Origin: Saccharomonospora amisosensis
GTDB taxonomy: Bacteria; Actinomycetota; Actinomycetes; Mycobacteriales; Pseudonocardiaceae
Direction of reading: 5' to 3'
Length of the DNA: 64,000 bases
Assembly: GCF_011761185.1 (NCBI RefSeq)
Contig: NZ_JAAOYM010000001.1
Span: 4,092,001 to 4,156,000, forward strand
Under the pieces are notes generated by a model that was not told the origin of the DNA, did no database searches, and worked only from the letters and a program-made list of their open reading frames with translations. The translations under genes and the position numbers were made by a program. Positions 8,073-20,262 of the stretch are shown in pieces; the stretch's first letter is position 1; every line of letters begins with the position of its first letter.

Positions 8073-9631
8073 CGCGGCACCTCCGAGCGAAAGAGTGCGT
8101 CGGGCCTCACGTGAGGCGCTCCCTTCAACTCAGGCATCTTGTCCAGCAACGGGCCTCGTGCCGTCTCGTAGGCGGCTCCGACCCGGTAGAGCCGCTCGTC
8201 AGCGAGCGCGGGCGCCATGATCTGTAGCCCCACCGGAAGTCCGTCGTCATCAGACAGTCCACTGGGGACACTCATGGCGGCGTTGCCCGCGAGGTTGGCC
8301 GGAATCGTGCACAGGTCCGCGAGATACATCGCCAGTGGGTCGTCCACCCGCTCACCGATCCGGAACGCCGTGGTGGGCGTCGTCGGCGATACCAGCACGT
8401 CCACCTGCTCGAACGCGGAAGCGAAGTCGCGCGCGATGAGCGTGCGCACCTTCTGCGCGGAGCCGTAGTAGGCGTCGTAGTAACCCGACGACAGCGCATA
8501 GGTTCCCAGCATGATCCGCCGCTTCACCTCGGCGCCGAAACCCGCCTCACGCGAAAGCGACATGACCTCCTCGGCGCTACGCGTGCCGTCGTCGCCAACC
8601 CGCAGGCCGTACCGCATGGCGTCGAACCGCGCGAGGTTGGAGGAGCACTCACTCGGCGCGATGAGGTAGTAGGCGGAAAGCGCGTAGTTGAAGCTCGGGC
8701 AGGACACCTCGACGATCTCCGCACCCAGCTCTCGCAACCGCGCGACGGCGGACTCGAAGGAACCGAGCACGCCCGACTGGTAGCCCTCTCCCTTCAACTC
8801 GGCGACCACACCGATGCGCGTACCCGAGAGGTCGCCCTTCGCGCCTTCGCGCGCCGCCGCGACCACTGGCGGGACGGGCCTTTCGATCGAGGTGGCATCG
8901 AGCGGGTCGTGCCCAGCGATGACCTCGTGCAGCAGCGCGGCGTCGAGCACCGTCCGTGCGCACGGGCCGCCCTGATCCAGCGACGAGGAGAACGCGACCA
9001 GCCCGTAGCGTGACACCCCGCCGTAGGTCGGCTTGACGCCGACGGTGCCGGTGACGGCAGCGGGCTGCCGGATCGAGCCACCGGTGTCCGTCCCGATCGC
9101 CAGCGGCGCCTCGAAGGCGGCCACCGACGCCGACGATCCGCCACCGGAACCGCCCGGGATGCGGTCGAGATCCCAGGGGTTGCGGGTGGGACCGAACGCG
9201 GAGTTCTCCGTGGAGGAGCCCATCGCGAACTCGTCCATGTTCGTCTTGCCGAGAACGACGATTCCCGCCTCACGCAGCTTGCGTGTCACCGTGGCGTCGT
9301 AGGGCGGCAACCAGTGCTCCAGCGTCTTCGAACCGCAGGTGGTTGGCATGTCCTTGGTGGTGAACACGTCCTTGAGCGCCAACGGGACACCCGCCAGCGG
9401 CGAGACCGGCTCCGCGCCCTCCGCCAGCGTGGCGTCGACCAGCCGCGCCGCCGCCAGCGCGCCTTCGGCATCGACGTGCAGGAACGCGTGTACCGCGTCG
9501 TCGACCTCGGCGATGCGGTCGAGGTGCGCCTGGGCAGCCTCGACGGCGCTGACATCGCGGGCGTGAATCCTGCCCGCGAGTTCGGCGGCGGTGAGCCTGG
9601 TCAGGTCGGTCGAGCCGGTCGAGTCGGTCAC
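8069..9631 (-). CDS. gatA: Asp/Glu-tRNA(Asn/Gln) amidotransferase subunit A
   Basis: A 520-aa amidase subunit that hydrolyses glutamine and supplies ammonia through a channel to GatB. The amidase-signature triad is visible: Lys in [12 protein letters not shown] near residue 90, and the cis-Ser/Ser pair in [20 protein letters not shown] followed by [16 protein letters not shown]. It starts at GTG 9631, whose GTGA overlaps the gatC stop, and ends overlapping the gatB ATG. This tight three-gene coupling fits stoichiometric assembly of the heterotrimer. Nothing unusual is seen in it. Confidence 0.97.
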   Translation of the reverse strand: MTDSTGSTDLTRLTAAELAGRIHARDVSAVEAAQAHLDRIAEVDDAVHAFLHVDAEGALAAARLVDATLAEGAEPVSPLAGVPLALKDVFTTKDMPTTCGSKTLEHWLPPYDATVTRKLREAGIVVLGKTNMDEFAMGSSTENSAFGPTRNPWDLDRIPGGSGGGSSASVAAFEAPLAIGTDTGGSIRQPAAVTGTVGVKPTYGGVSRYGLVAFSSSLDQGGPCARTVLDAALLHEVIAGHDPLDATSIERPVPPVVAAAREGAKGDLSGTRIGVVAELKGEGYQSGVLGSFESAVARLRELGAEIVEVSCPSFNYALSAYYLIAPSECSSNLARFDAMRYGLRVGDDGTRSAEEVMSLSREAGFGAEVKRRIMLGTYALSSGYYDAYYGSAQKVRTLIARDFASAFEQVDVLVSPTTPTTAFRIGERVDDPLAMYLADLCTIPANLAGNAAMSVPSGLSDDDGLPVGLQIMAPALADERLYRVGAAYETARGPLLDKMPELKGAPHVRPDALFRSEVPR

Positions 9632-9927
9632 TGCTCTTCCCCCAAGATGCGAGGTACGCGGAACCTGCCCTCTTCAGCGGCCGGAGCGCAGGCGAGGGCC
9701 TCCTCCTGCGTCAGCCCCGGCCTCACCACGTCCTCGCGGAACGTGTTGGTCAGCGGCACGGCGTGCGACGTCGGTGGGATGTCGTCGCCTGCGACCTCGC
9801 TGACCTTGGCCACGGCGTCCAGGATCTGGTCGAGCTGTCCTGCGAAGACGTCCAGTTCCTCCTCGGTGACTGCCATCCTGGCCAGCTTGGCGAGGTGCGC
9901 GACCTCAGCACGGGAAATATTCGACAC
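9628..9927 (-). CDS. gatC: Asp/Glu-tRNA(Asn/Gln) amidotransferase subunit C
   Basis: A 99-aa small subunit that wraps around and stabilises GatA in the GatCAB complex. It has the usual [27 protein letters not shown] start and a C-terminal stretch ([23 protein letters not shown]) typical of GatC. It starts at GTG 9927 (MSNISRAEV) and is the first gene of the operon. The 218-bp gap to the divergent ACT gene at 10146 must hold both promoters; I see no clear consensus there. Confidence 0.95.
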   Translation of the reverse strand: MSNISRAEVAHLAKLARMAVTEEELDVFAGQLDQILDAVAKVSEVAGDDIPPTSHAVPLTNTFREDVVRPGLTQEEALACAPAAEEGRFRVPRILGEEQ

Positions 9928-10145
9928 GCGGGCGACTCCGGAAGGGTGTTCTCAATTCTCAATGAGGACGTTGCGGATTTGGGTGCTCCTCAAGGGCAGT
10001 CTATGGCGTGCGACCTGGCAAGCTCGACCGGGTCGCCGCCGATGGTGGCTGCCCACGCCAGCGTCCTTCTGCAACAATTATCGGCTGGCGAAGGGCGTAA
10101 CTACGTGAATGAGGTGAGGACGCTGGCCGAGGAGAGGGGTTCACG

Positions 10146-10799
10146 TTGTCGTTCCTGATCCGGGTCCAGCTCCCGGACAGCCCCGGCACCCTCGGCGCCG
10201 TGGCCACCGCGCTCGGCATGGCAGGCGCTGACATTCTCAGCGTCGACGTGGTCGAGCGTGGCGAAGGGATCGCGGTCGACGACCTGGTGGTGGAGCTGCC
10301 GTCGGGAAGGCTGCCCGACGCGCTGATCACCGCGGCGGAAAGCGTCGAGGGTGTCGAAGTCGATGCCGTGCGCCCCTACGCCGGTGTCCTCGACACGCAC
10401 CGTGAGCTGGAACTGGTGGAAGAGATCGCGGCGCGCCCCGTGTCCGGCCTCGACCTGCTCGCCGAGGGTGTCCCCAAGATCATCCGTGCGGGTTGGTCGC
10501 TGGTGGTCGCGAGGGCCGACCACGAGGTACGGCGACTGGCCGCGTCCACGGCCGCGCCCGAGGCGCCGCTGCGCGACCTGCCGTGGCTGCCACTGGAGCG
10601 TGCGACCGTCCTCGATTCAGAGGACACCTGGATTCCGGACACCTGGAAGGAACTCGGTACCGAACTGGCCGCGACCCCGCTGGGCAAACCCGACCGGGCG
10701 TTGCTGGTGGGACGTCCCGGCGGACCGATGTTCCGTGCGGCCGAGGTCGCCAGACTCGCCCACCTCGCGGGGATCGTCGCCGTCGTACTCGACAGCTGA
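10146..10799 (+). CDS. ACT-domain protein
   Basis: A 217-aa protein starting at TTG 10146 behind a strong GAGGAGAGGGG ribosome region. The first 75 residues form an ACT domain (FLIRVQLPDSPGTLGAVATA, then ADILSVDVVERG and DDLVVELPSGRLPDALITA), a small-molecule-binding regulatory fold. The rest has a second alpha/beta region (KIIRAGWSLVVARADHE, PDRALLVGRPGGPMFRAAEVARLAHLAGIVA). Mycobacteria carry a like gene (Rv3013) next to gatC. The ligand is presumably an amino acid but is unknown, and no enzymatic motif is seen. The TTG start suggests modest translation. Confidence 0.8.
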   Translation: MSFLIRVQLPDSPGTLGAVATALGMAGADILSVDVVERGEGIAVDDLVVELPSGRLPDALITAAESVEGVEVDAVRPYAGVLDTHRELELVEEIAARPVSGLDLLAEGVPKIIRAGWSLVVARADHEVRRLAASTAAPEAPLRDLPWLPLERATVLDSEDTWIPDTWKELGTELAATPLGKPDRALLVGRPGGPMFRAAEVARLAHLAGIVAVVLDS

Positions 10800-10844
10800 C
10801 TCAGCGTGACGAGGCGGTCGCGTCGAAGTTCCTAAACTGGGTAT

Positions 10845-11450
10845 ATGGGCGAGAGCCGGACGGAACGGGCGCGGGAGCGAATGTCGGCTCCTGTGCTGGC
10901 CGCGGCACTGGTCTCGGTGCCTGCTGTCTTCCTGACCACCACGGGGGGCGCCACAGCGGTTGTCGGCCAGGTGCTCAACTGGCTGTCACTGGCCGTGCTC
11001 GTCGGCGAGTCGTTGCTGCTGCTGTTGCTCAGCGGCAGCGTCACCAGCTGGGCGCGTCGCTACCGTGCCCAGTTACTGGTCGTCGGCATCGCGGTGCCCG
11101 CCGTCGTCTTCGTCGTCGGCCCGCTACAGATCCTGCGGCTGTTCCTCGCCATCGGCGCCTTCCGGGTGCTGCGGGTGGGACGCATCATGCGCGCGGCGCG
11201 AGTCGTCAGCCGCAAGTTCGGGTTGCGCGCCCACCACGGCCGCTGGGTGCTGGCCGCCGCGTCGGTGCTGGCCGTGGTGTTCGTGGCGGTGGTGCTGGCC
11301 GACCCGGATTCCCGCAGCCGCGCGGTGGTGCTGTGGGTGGTCGACCGGATCGGGGTGGTGCCCGCCGTGCTGGCGCTGCTCGGCGCGCTGGCTGTGCTGG
11401 CGCTGGCGGTGACGGTGGTCCGGCGAATGTGGCGACCGCCCGCAGGCTGA
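10845..11450 (+). CDS. Voltage-sensor-like membrane protein of the ion-channel superfamily, no selectivity filter
   Basis: A 201-aa integral membrane protein. Segments resemble S1 (MSAPVLAAALVSVPAVFL), S2 (LSLAVLVGESLLLLLL, with an acidic Glu), S3 (AQLLVVGIAVPAVVFVV) and an S4-like helix FRVLRVGRIMRAAR in which five Arg sit exactly every third residue. Two more helices follow (S5-like WVLAAASVLAVVFVAVVL and an S6-like C-terminal helix). The stretch where a potassium channel would carry T-x-G-Y-G reads VVDRIGVVP, so no recognisable filter exists. It may be a voltage-sensor protein, a degenerate channel subunit or a proton pathway. It starts at ATG 10845 (MGESRTERARERM); ATG 10881 is an alternative. 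Confidence 0.65.
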   Translation: MGESRTERARERMSAPVLAAALVSVPAVFLTTTGGATAVVGQVLNWLSLAVLVGESLLLLLLSGSVTSWARRYRAQLLVVGIAVPAVVFVVGPLQILRLFLAIGAFRVLRVGRIMRAARVVSRKFGLRAHHGRWVLAAASVLAVVFVAVVLADPDSRSRAVVLWVVDRIGVVPAVLALLGALAVLALAVTVVRRMWRPPAG

Positions 11451-11474
11451 ATGTGTGCTGGTGGTTCGCCCGCG

Positions 11475-14822
<3,348 letters not shown>

Positions 14823-14832
14823 GCTGCGAGTA

Positions 14833-15867
14833 CTACCAGCCCTCGACAGGCTCCACGAACGCTTTGCCCAAATCCCGCGTCAGCGACAACGCCCTGCGCA
14901 GCCACTGCTGGCTCGCGCCCGCGAGCCCGCAGGCGGGTGTCGGCACCGCACGCTCGGCGAGGACGGCTCGACCGAAACCGAGCCGGTCAACCAGCCGCAG
15001 CGCGGGACCTGCCAGTTCGCGCAGGTTGTCACGTCGCGCCGGGGGTGGCTGCGAAGGCACCAGCCCAAGCAGCAGTGTCGTCCCCGCGTCCCACGCCTCG
15101 CCGAGCTCGTCGAGCATCGTGCCCGGCGCCCCGTCCAGCACCGTGGCATCCAGCGAGATCGCCCCGGCTCCCGCCGACCGCAGCATTCCGACCGGCGGGC
15201 GCGGCGCGCAGCAATGCACGATCACCGGTTGCCCCGTCATGCTCTCGGCCGCCGACACCACCCTGGCGAGCAGATCCCGCGCCTCGGGCTGCGGCACGGA
15301 GTCCACGGTGCCGTATCCGGAAGGCGTAGGCAGCGAGCCCGCGAGCACGTCGGGCAGGGTCGGCTCGTCGAACTGGACGACCACCGAAGCACTCGTGCGC
15401 TCGGCGAGCTCCGCGATGTGGGAGCCCAGGCCCTCCACAAGCGACTCGGTGAAGTCGCGGGTGGCTCCGTGGTCGGTGAGCACCCGATGGCCCCGAGCCA
15501 GTTCGACGCCTGCCGCGAGCGTCCACGGTCCCGCGAGCTGAATCTTCACCAGCCGCGGTCGGCTCCGCTGTGCGGCCTCGGCGAACGCGTCGATGTCCCA
15601 GCGAAGCAGGTCAACGGCACGCCGGTGATGCCGTCCCGGCCTCGTCGCGACACGGTAGCCGCTGGCGACCACCTCCACCGCCAGATCAACCAGTAGCGCC
15701 GAGGTACGTCCGATCAGGTCCGCGCCGACACCCCTTGCGGGCAACTCCGGCAGGTGCGGGAAGTCGGGCAGTTCACCGAGCACGATCTCGGCTGCCTCGG
15801 CCGAATCCGTGCCCGGCATCGAGCCGATACCGGTCGCGGCTGCTGGGGGCCACGCTTGTTCGGTCAC
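14833..15867 (-). CDS. Short MetE-like (cobalamin-independent methionine synthase C-domain) protein
   Basis: A 344-aa protein, about half the length of full MetE. It has the barrel fold hallmarks TGIGSMPGTD near the start, QFDEPTLPD, VIHCCAPRPPVG and TPACGLAGAS near the end. The His-Cys and later Cys correspond to the zinc ligands of MetE, so a zinc-thiolate methyl transfer is plausible; the methyl donor is unknown. Mycobacterium has a similar gene (Rv3015c) beside ligA. I start it at GTG 15867 (VTEQAWPPAAATGIG), since the 26 upstream in-frame codons are Arg/Pro-rich and unlike the family. A core-MetE role in methionine synthesis is possible but not shown. Confidence 0.75.
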   Translation of the reverse strand: MTEQAWPPAAATGIGSMPGTDSAEAAEIVLGELPDFPHLPELPARGVGADLIGRTSALLVDLAVEVVASGYRVATRPGRHHRRAVDLLRWDIDAFAEAAQRSRPRLVKIQLAGPWTLAAGVELARGHRVLTDHGATRDFTESLVEGLGSHIAELAERTSASVVVQFDEPTLPDVLAGSLPTPSGYGTVDSVPQPEARDLLARVVSAAESMTGQPVIVHCCAPRPPVGMLRSAGAGAISLDATVLDGAPGTMLDELGEAWDAGTTLLLGLVPSQPPPARRDNLRELAGPALRLVDRLGFGRAVLAERAVPTPACGLAGASQQWLRRALSLTRDLGKAFVEPVEGW

Positions 15868-16001
15868 ACCCGAGATTGTGCCCCTGCGAGGCGCCCGTTT
15901 CGCGGCCGGGGCACGGCCGTTCGGGTGTCTCGCTGAGGGGGCCACTTACGCGTACCGTCTTAGGTATCCGCGGCCGCTTCGGACACGGGGAGGTGAGACG
16001 T

Positions 16002-16835
16002 ATGAGAGTGGCACTCGCGCAGACCGACTGCCGGCTCGGCGACGTGGAGGGCAACCTGGTCGATGCCGAACGGATCATCAAGGACGCCGCCGCCGATGAC
16101 GCGGATCTCGTGGTGTTTCCCGAACTGAGTCTCACCGGGTACGCGCTGGGGCAGCTCGCCGACGACATCTCGCTATGGCCGGACGACCCTCGGCTCGCCG
16201 ACCTCGCGCGGCACGGGCCTGACGTGGTGATCGGGCTGCTTGAGGACGGTCGAATCCGGCGGCACAATTCGGCGCTCTACCTGTCCGGCGGCCAGCTGGT
16301 CCACAACCACCGCAAGCTGTACCTGCCCAACTACCTGATCTGGGAGGAGCGCAAGCACGCCAGCCCTGGCCAGCACATGCGGGCCTTCGACACCAAGCAC
16401 GGCAGGTTCGCCACTCTCATCTGCAACGACGCGTGGCAACCGATGCTGCCGTGGCTGGCCGCGCAGGACGGTGCGGAGCTGCTGATCGTGCCAGCCAACA
16501 GCGCGGCGAAGCTGACCGGTGGTTCGTTCGATCCGGCCGACTACTGGCACGACCTGCTCACCTTCACCGCGCGAATGCAGCAGTGCTGGGTGCTGTTCGT
16601 CAACCGTGTCGGTGACGAGGCGGGCGTGCGGTTCTGGGGTGGTTCGAGGGTGCTCGATCCGTGGGGCTCGGTGGTGGCAACGGCGGCGACCTGGGACGAG
16701 GCGCTCACCATCGTCGACATCGATGCGGCGGCGGTGCGCAGGCGCAGGCGGGAGATCCCGTTGCTCGCCGACGCGCGGCTCGGCCTGCTGCGGCGGGAAC
16801 TGGAACGCCTGATCAACGAGAGCGGAGACGACTGA
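16002..16835 (+). CDS. Carbon-nitrogen hydrolase (nitrilase superfamily amidase)
   Basis: A 277-aa cytoplasmic hydrolase of C-N bonds. The Glu-Lys-Cys catalytic triad is complete: Glu in VVFPELSLTGYA near residue 43, Lys in NHRKLYLPNY near residue 105 and Cys in LICNDAWQPMLP near residue 142. Family length is 260-300 aa. It starts at ATG 16002 (MRVALAQTDC) with a GGGGAGG ribosome site eight bases upstream. The substrate is not identifiable: the IWEERKHASPGQ loop is seen in deaminated-glutathione and NAD-synthetase-like amidases, but no synthetase domain follows. Confidence 0.87.
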   Translation: MRVALAQTDCRLGDVEGNLVDAERIIKDAAADDADLVVFPELSLTGYALGQLADDISLWPDDPRLADLARHGPDVVIGLLEDGRIRRHNSALYLSGGQLVHNHRKLYLPNYLIWEERKHASPGQHMRAFDTKHGRFATLICNDAWQPMLPWLAAQDGAELLIVPANSAAKLTGGSFDPADYWHDLLTFTARMQQCWVLFVNRVGDEAGVRFWGGSRVLDPWGSVVATAATWDEALTIVDIDAAAVRRRRREIPLLADARLGLLRRELERLINESGDD

Positions 16836-16914
16836 CCAGCAGGCTAAGCGTCCGCTCAGTGATGTCCGTCTCACCGGACTCCTGCCAGGGCGCGCCGCCT
16901 GCTCTGATCGTGGG

Positions 16915-17958
16915 ATGGAACCGCGCGAGGACGACAACAGCCGCCCCTGGACCGAGCCCGGCGTGTATTCGGTGGCCCCCGGGGTGTACCGCATCCCGCT
17001 GCCACTTCCGCACGACGCGCTGCGCGCGGTGAACATCTACGCCATCACCAGCGGCGACTCGCTCGTGCTCATCGACTCCGGCTGGGCTCTGGACGAGGCC
17101 CACCAGCAACTGGAGTCCGCGCTGCGCGGGCTGGGCGCCGGGTTGGCGGATGTCAGCCAGTTCCTCATCACGCACGTGCACCGCGACCACTACACCCTCG
17201 CGGTCGCGCTACGCAGGAAGTTCGGTGGCCGGATCGCGCTCGGCATGCTGGAGGAGCCCTCGCTGAAGGTCACCGCGGACTCGTCGAGCAGGCCGATGGC
17301 GGCGCAGCTTCGGCTGCTGCGCGAGGCGGGCGGAGAGGCGGTGATCGAGGCGCTGGCGCGGATGTTCGGTGACAGGCGACCTGCCACCGACGAGAGCTAC
17401 TGGGAGGACCCCGACGAGTGGCTGACGCCGGGCAGGCGGACCGTGCACGCGGGCAGGGAACTCGACGTGGTGCACACGCCCGGCCACACGGCGGGCCATG
17501 TGGTGTTCGCCGACGACGCGGCGGGGCTGCTCTTCTCCGGCGACCACGTGCTGCCACACATCACGCCGTCGATCGGGTTCCAGCCCGCGCCCTCGCGGCT
17601 GCCGTTGCGTGACTACCTCGGCTCACTGCGGCTGGTGCGGGCGATGCCGGACAGGCGACTGCTGCCCGCGCACGGCCCCGTCGCGCCAAGCGTGCACGCG
17701 CGGGTGGACGAGTTGCTTGCCCACCACGAGCAGCGGCTCATCGAGGTGGGCGAGACCGTGGCAAGCGGCGCGGCCACCGCGTACGAGTCTGCGCTGCGGC
17801 TGACGTGGACGCGAAGGCACCACGCATTGGCGGATCTCGACGCGTTCAACCAGATGCTCGCGGTGCTGGAAACCGCGGCCCACCTGGACCTGCTGGTGCT
17901 GCAGGGCAAGTTGGCCTCGGCCAAGACCGAAGGCGTGCGCCACTACACCCTCCCCTGA
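16915..17958 (+). CDS. Metallo-beta-lactamase-fold hydrolase
   Basis: A 347-aa binuclear metal hydrolase of the glyoxalase II / lactonase type. It has THVHRDHYT (the H-x-H-x-D-H motif) near residue 86, VVHTPGHTAGHVVF near residue 185, FSGDHVLPHITPSIGF near residue 206 and a later PAHGP. The C-terminal 80 residues form a helical domain (LAHHEQRLIEVGE, LDAFNQMLAVLETAAHLDLL) typical of actinobacterial members annotated only as MBL-fold. It starts at ATG 16915. Substrate unknown; thioesters or lactones are possible. The 21-bp repeat array begins three bases after its stop. Confidence 0.87.
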   Translation: MEPREDDNSRPWTEPGVYSVAPGVYRIPLPLPHDALRAVNIYAITSGDSLVLIDSGWALDEAHQQLESALRGLGAGLADVSQFLITHVHRDHYTLAVALRRKFGGRIALGMLEEPSLKVTADSSSRPMAAQLRLLREAGGEAVIEALARMFGDRRPATDESYWEDPDEWLTPGRRTVHAGRELDVVHTPGHTAGHVVFADDAAGLLFSGDHVLPHITPSIGFQPAPSRLPLRDYLGSLRLVRAMPDRRLLPAHGPVAPSVHARVDELLAHHEQRLIEVGETVASGAATAYESALRLTWTRRHHALADLDAFNQMLAVLETAAHLDLLVLQGKLASAKTEGVRHYTLP

Positions 17959-17961
17959 ACC

Positions 17962-18013
17962 CCCGCGAGTCCCCCGTTCCCGCCCGCGAGTCCCCCGTTC
18001 CCGCCCGCGAGTT
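17962..18013 (+). repeat. 2.5 tandem 21-bp repeats just after the MBL gene stop codon
   Basis: Two complete CCGCGAGTCC CCCGTTCCCG C units followed by a diverged CCGCGAGTTCCGC end. This is the same repeat as at 3764-3836, in the same orientation relative to the gene upstream, and likewise starting within a few bases of the stop codon. Confidence 0.85.
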
Positions 18014-18077
18014 CCGCACTCCGTCCGACACCAGACCCACCGACGTCCCCGCCTGGAGCACACGAAGCCAGACGCGG

Positions 18078-18334
18078 ATGCGCACCACGGTCGAGCTGTC
18101 GACGGAGCTCCTACGTGCCGCGAAAGCCGAGGCGGCGGCCCGAGGAGAAACACTGAAGGAGTTCCTGACCCGGGCGGTGGTGCACGAACTCGGCACCTTC
18201 CCCACGTCCGAGAAACACACGAGGGTGCGACTACCGCTTGTAGGCAGCACCCGCCCCGGCACGGTCGATATCACCAACGCGGGCATCGAAGCAGTCTTCA
18301 CCGCGGAGGAAGCCGAAAGCACGGGAATTACTGA
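18078..18334 (+). pseudogene. VapB-type antitoxin with a frameshifted C-terminus
   Basis: Begins MRTTVELSTELLRAAKAEAAARG, a ribbon-helix-helix antitoxin start that would bind its own promoter, then LKEFLTRAVVHELG and a C-terminal toxin-binding part. In the present frame there is no stop before 18704, which would give an atypical 208-aa Arg-rich read-through. Restoring one A in the A run at 18316-18318 gives a short tail ending KHGNY and a TGA at 18332-18334 that overlaps the toxin ATG, the normal vapBC layout. I therefore call the last few codons frameshifted. The N-terminal DNA-binding half is intact. Confidence 0.65.
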
Positions 18335-18700
18335 TGCTGCTCGATGTCGGTGTCTGGCTTGCCGCTGCCTGGGCTGGGCATGCCCACCACCCACGCGTCG
18401 CGTCGTGGTTCACGGAGCACGACCGCCGTGCTGGGTGAGGACGTCCTGGCGCGGACCGGCGCGTGGAAGGTTCTTGACGCGCTCCGCCGCGATGACCGAG
18501 TGCGCTGGGCCGGTGAGCCGACGCAGCTGGAGCATGTCTGGCGAGCGATCTCGGCCCGCGCCGACAACAGCCACAACCTCTGGACCGACGACTATCTGGC
18601 GGCGTTCGCGCAGGCAGCGGAAATCACACTGGTCACATTGGATACTGGGTTCGCAAGGCGCTACCCGTCGATCACCGTCAACACACTGCTCGAGACGTGA
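18334..18700 (+). pseudogene. VapC-type PIN-domain toxin, internally deleted
   Basis: PIN-domain RNase toxins cleave RNA through conserved acidic residues. The N-terminal piece starts at ATG 18334 as MLLDVGVWLAAAWAGHAHH and ends at TGA 18436-18438 after HDRRAG. The C-terminal piece, in another frame, runs from about 18425 (AVLGEDVL) through WTDDYLAAFAQAAEITLVTLDTGFARRY to TAG/TGA at 18700. About 20 residues between EHD and AVLGED that family members carry are missing, and the conserved Asn of the DVNVW motif is Gly. The toxin is therefore almost certainly inactive. Confidence 0.75.
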
Positions 18701-18712
18701 GTAACCCGGCAG

Positions 18713-20230
18713 TCACGACGCGGCGAACCGGTCCCGCAGTTCCCGCTTGAGGATCTTGCCAGAGGCATTGCGCGGCAGGTCGTCCACGAAGCGCACCGCC
18801 TTGGGCAGCTTGAACGACGACAGCTTTCCTCGAACGTGGCCGAGCAGTTCGTCCTCGCTGACCTCGCCCTTGGGCACGACCACGGCAGTGATCGCCTCGA
18901 TCCACTTCTCGTCAGGCAACCCGACGACCGCCACCTCACCGACCGCGGGATGGGTGTAGAGCGCGTCCTCCACCTCCCGCGATGCCACCAGCACGCCACC
19001 GGTGTTGATCACGTCCTTGATGCGGTCGACGACATAGATGTAGCCCTCCTCGTCGATGCGCACCAGGTCCCCGGAGTGGAACCAGCCGTCGCGGAAGGCC
19101 TCCTCGGTCTCCTCGGGCTTGTCCCAGTAGCCCTCGCACAGCTGCGGCGACCGGTAAACGACCTCGCCCTGCTCGCCGGGCGCCACGTCGTTGCCGTCGG
19201 GATCGACGACCCGAAGCTCTACGAACAACACCGGCCTGCCCGCCGAATCCGGGCGCTGTTCGTGCTCCTCCGGCCGTAGCACCGTGGCCAGCGGCGCGAT
19301 CTCCGACTGGCCGAAACAGTTGTAGAAACCCAACTCCGGCATAGCCTCGCGCAGCCGCTCCAGCACCGGGCCCGGCATGATGGATGCTCCGTAGTAGGCC
19401 TTGCGCAAAGCCGAAAGGTCGTGCTCGCCGAACTCGGGATGGTTGGCCAGCGCGACCCACAACGTCGGCGCCGCGAAGAACGCGCCGTGCCTTTCGGCGG
19501 AGAGCCTGCGCAGGATCTCGTTCGGATCGGGCACCTCGAGCAGCGTGTTGGTGGCACCGACGGCGAGCCACGGCATGAGGAACACGTGCAGCTGCGCGCT
19601 GTGGTAAAGCGGCATCACATGCAGCGGGGCGTCGTGCTCGGTGAGGTCGAGATCGACCATGCACGACACGTACTCGTGAACCAGCGCCCTGTGGGTCATC
19701 ATCGCGCCCTTGGGCCGCGACGTGGTCCCCGAGGTGTACAGCAACTGCGCCAGGTCGGTGTCGGCCACCTCGACGTCGAGCGAGGGCGTTGTGGACTCCC
19801 GCGCGACCTCCAGCAGGCTGGCATCGGCATCCCGAAGCGGCAGCACGTGCTTCAGTGCCAAGCCGAGCGCGTCGACGTTGCCCCGCAGCCCGGGATCGAC
19901 CAGCGCGACACTGCTTCCGGATTGCTCGACCAGGTAGCCCAGTTCCTCCCCGGTGAGGTTGAAGTTCACCGGCACGTGCACCAGACCGGCCCGAGCGCAG
20001 GCCAGGAACCCGATGAGGTAAGCGTCGGAGTTCTTGCCGTAGGCGGCCACCCGGTCGCCGTGGCGCAAGCCGAGCGACAGCAGGTGCGCGGCCGCCCTGG
20101 TGACCGCGGCGTCGAGCTCACGATAGGTCCATTCCCGCTCCGCGAACCGCAGTGCTGTCCGGTTCGGCACCCGAGCGGCGCTGCGCCGCAGGATGTCGGA
20201 CACCGTGCTGGACCTGAGCATGCTCGTCAT
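18713..20230 (-). CDS. Acyl-CoA synthetase / long-chain fatty-acid-CoA ligase
   Basis: A 505-aa AMP-forming ligase that activates a carboxylic acid to the acyl-AMP and then to the CoA thioester. It has the AMP-binding motif LLYTSGTTSRPKGAMMTH near residue 155, the YNCFGQSEI adenine loop, FHSGDLVRIDEEGYIYVVDR near residue 390 and the catalytic lysine in RNASGKILKREL at the end. It starts at ATG 20230 (MTSMLRSS) with a GGAGG site; ATGs further upstream in frame are less likely. The acid substrate (fatty or aromatic) cannot be told from the sequence. It overlaps no neighbour; its start lies 32 bp downstream of mnmA on the same strand. Confidence 0.9.
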   Translation of the reverse strand: MTSMLRSSTVSDILRRSAARVPNRTALRFAEREWTYRELDAAVTRAAAHLLSLGLRHGDRVAAYGKNSDAYLIGFLACARAGLVHVPVNFNLTGEELGYLVEQSGSSVALVDPGLRGNVDALGLALKHVLPLRDADASLLEVARESTTPSLDVEVADTDLAQLLYTSGTTSRPKGAMMTHRALVHEYVSCMVDLDLTEHDAPLHVMPLYHSAQLHVFLMPWLAVGATNTLLEVPDPNEILRRLSAERHGAFFAAPTLWVALANHPEFGEHDLSALRKAYYGASIMPGPVLERLREAMPELGFYNCFGQSEIAPLATVLRPEEHEQRPDSAGRPVLFVELRVVDPDGNDVAPGEQGEVVYRSPQLCEGYWDKPEETEEAFRDGWFHSGDLVRIDEEGYIYVVDRIKDVINTGGVLVASREVEDALYTHPAVGEVAVVGLPDEKWIEAITAVVVPKGEVSEDELLGHVRGKLSSFKLPKAVRFVDDLPRNASGKILKRELRDRFAAS

Positions 20231-20262
20231 CGAGTTCCTCCCGCCAACCTTCGGCGGCGTGG

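Noticed and set aside
17805-18704. 299-codon frame covering the repeat and the antitoxin as one protein
   Set aside because: It runs from inside the MBL gene through the repeat array; only the part from 18078 is antitoxin-like and the 3' part is out of frame with the toxin.
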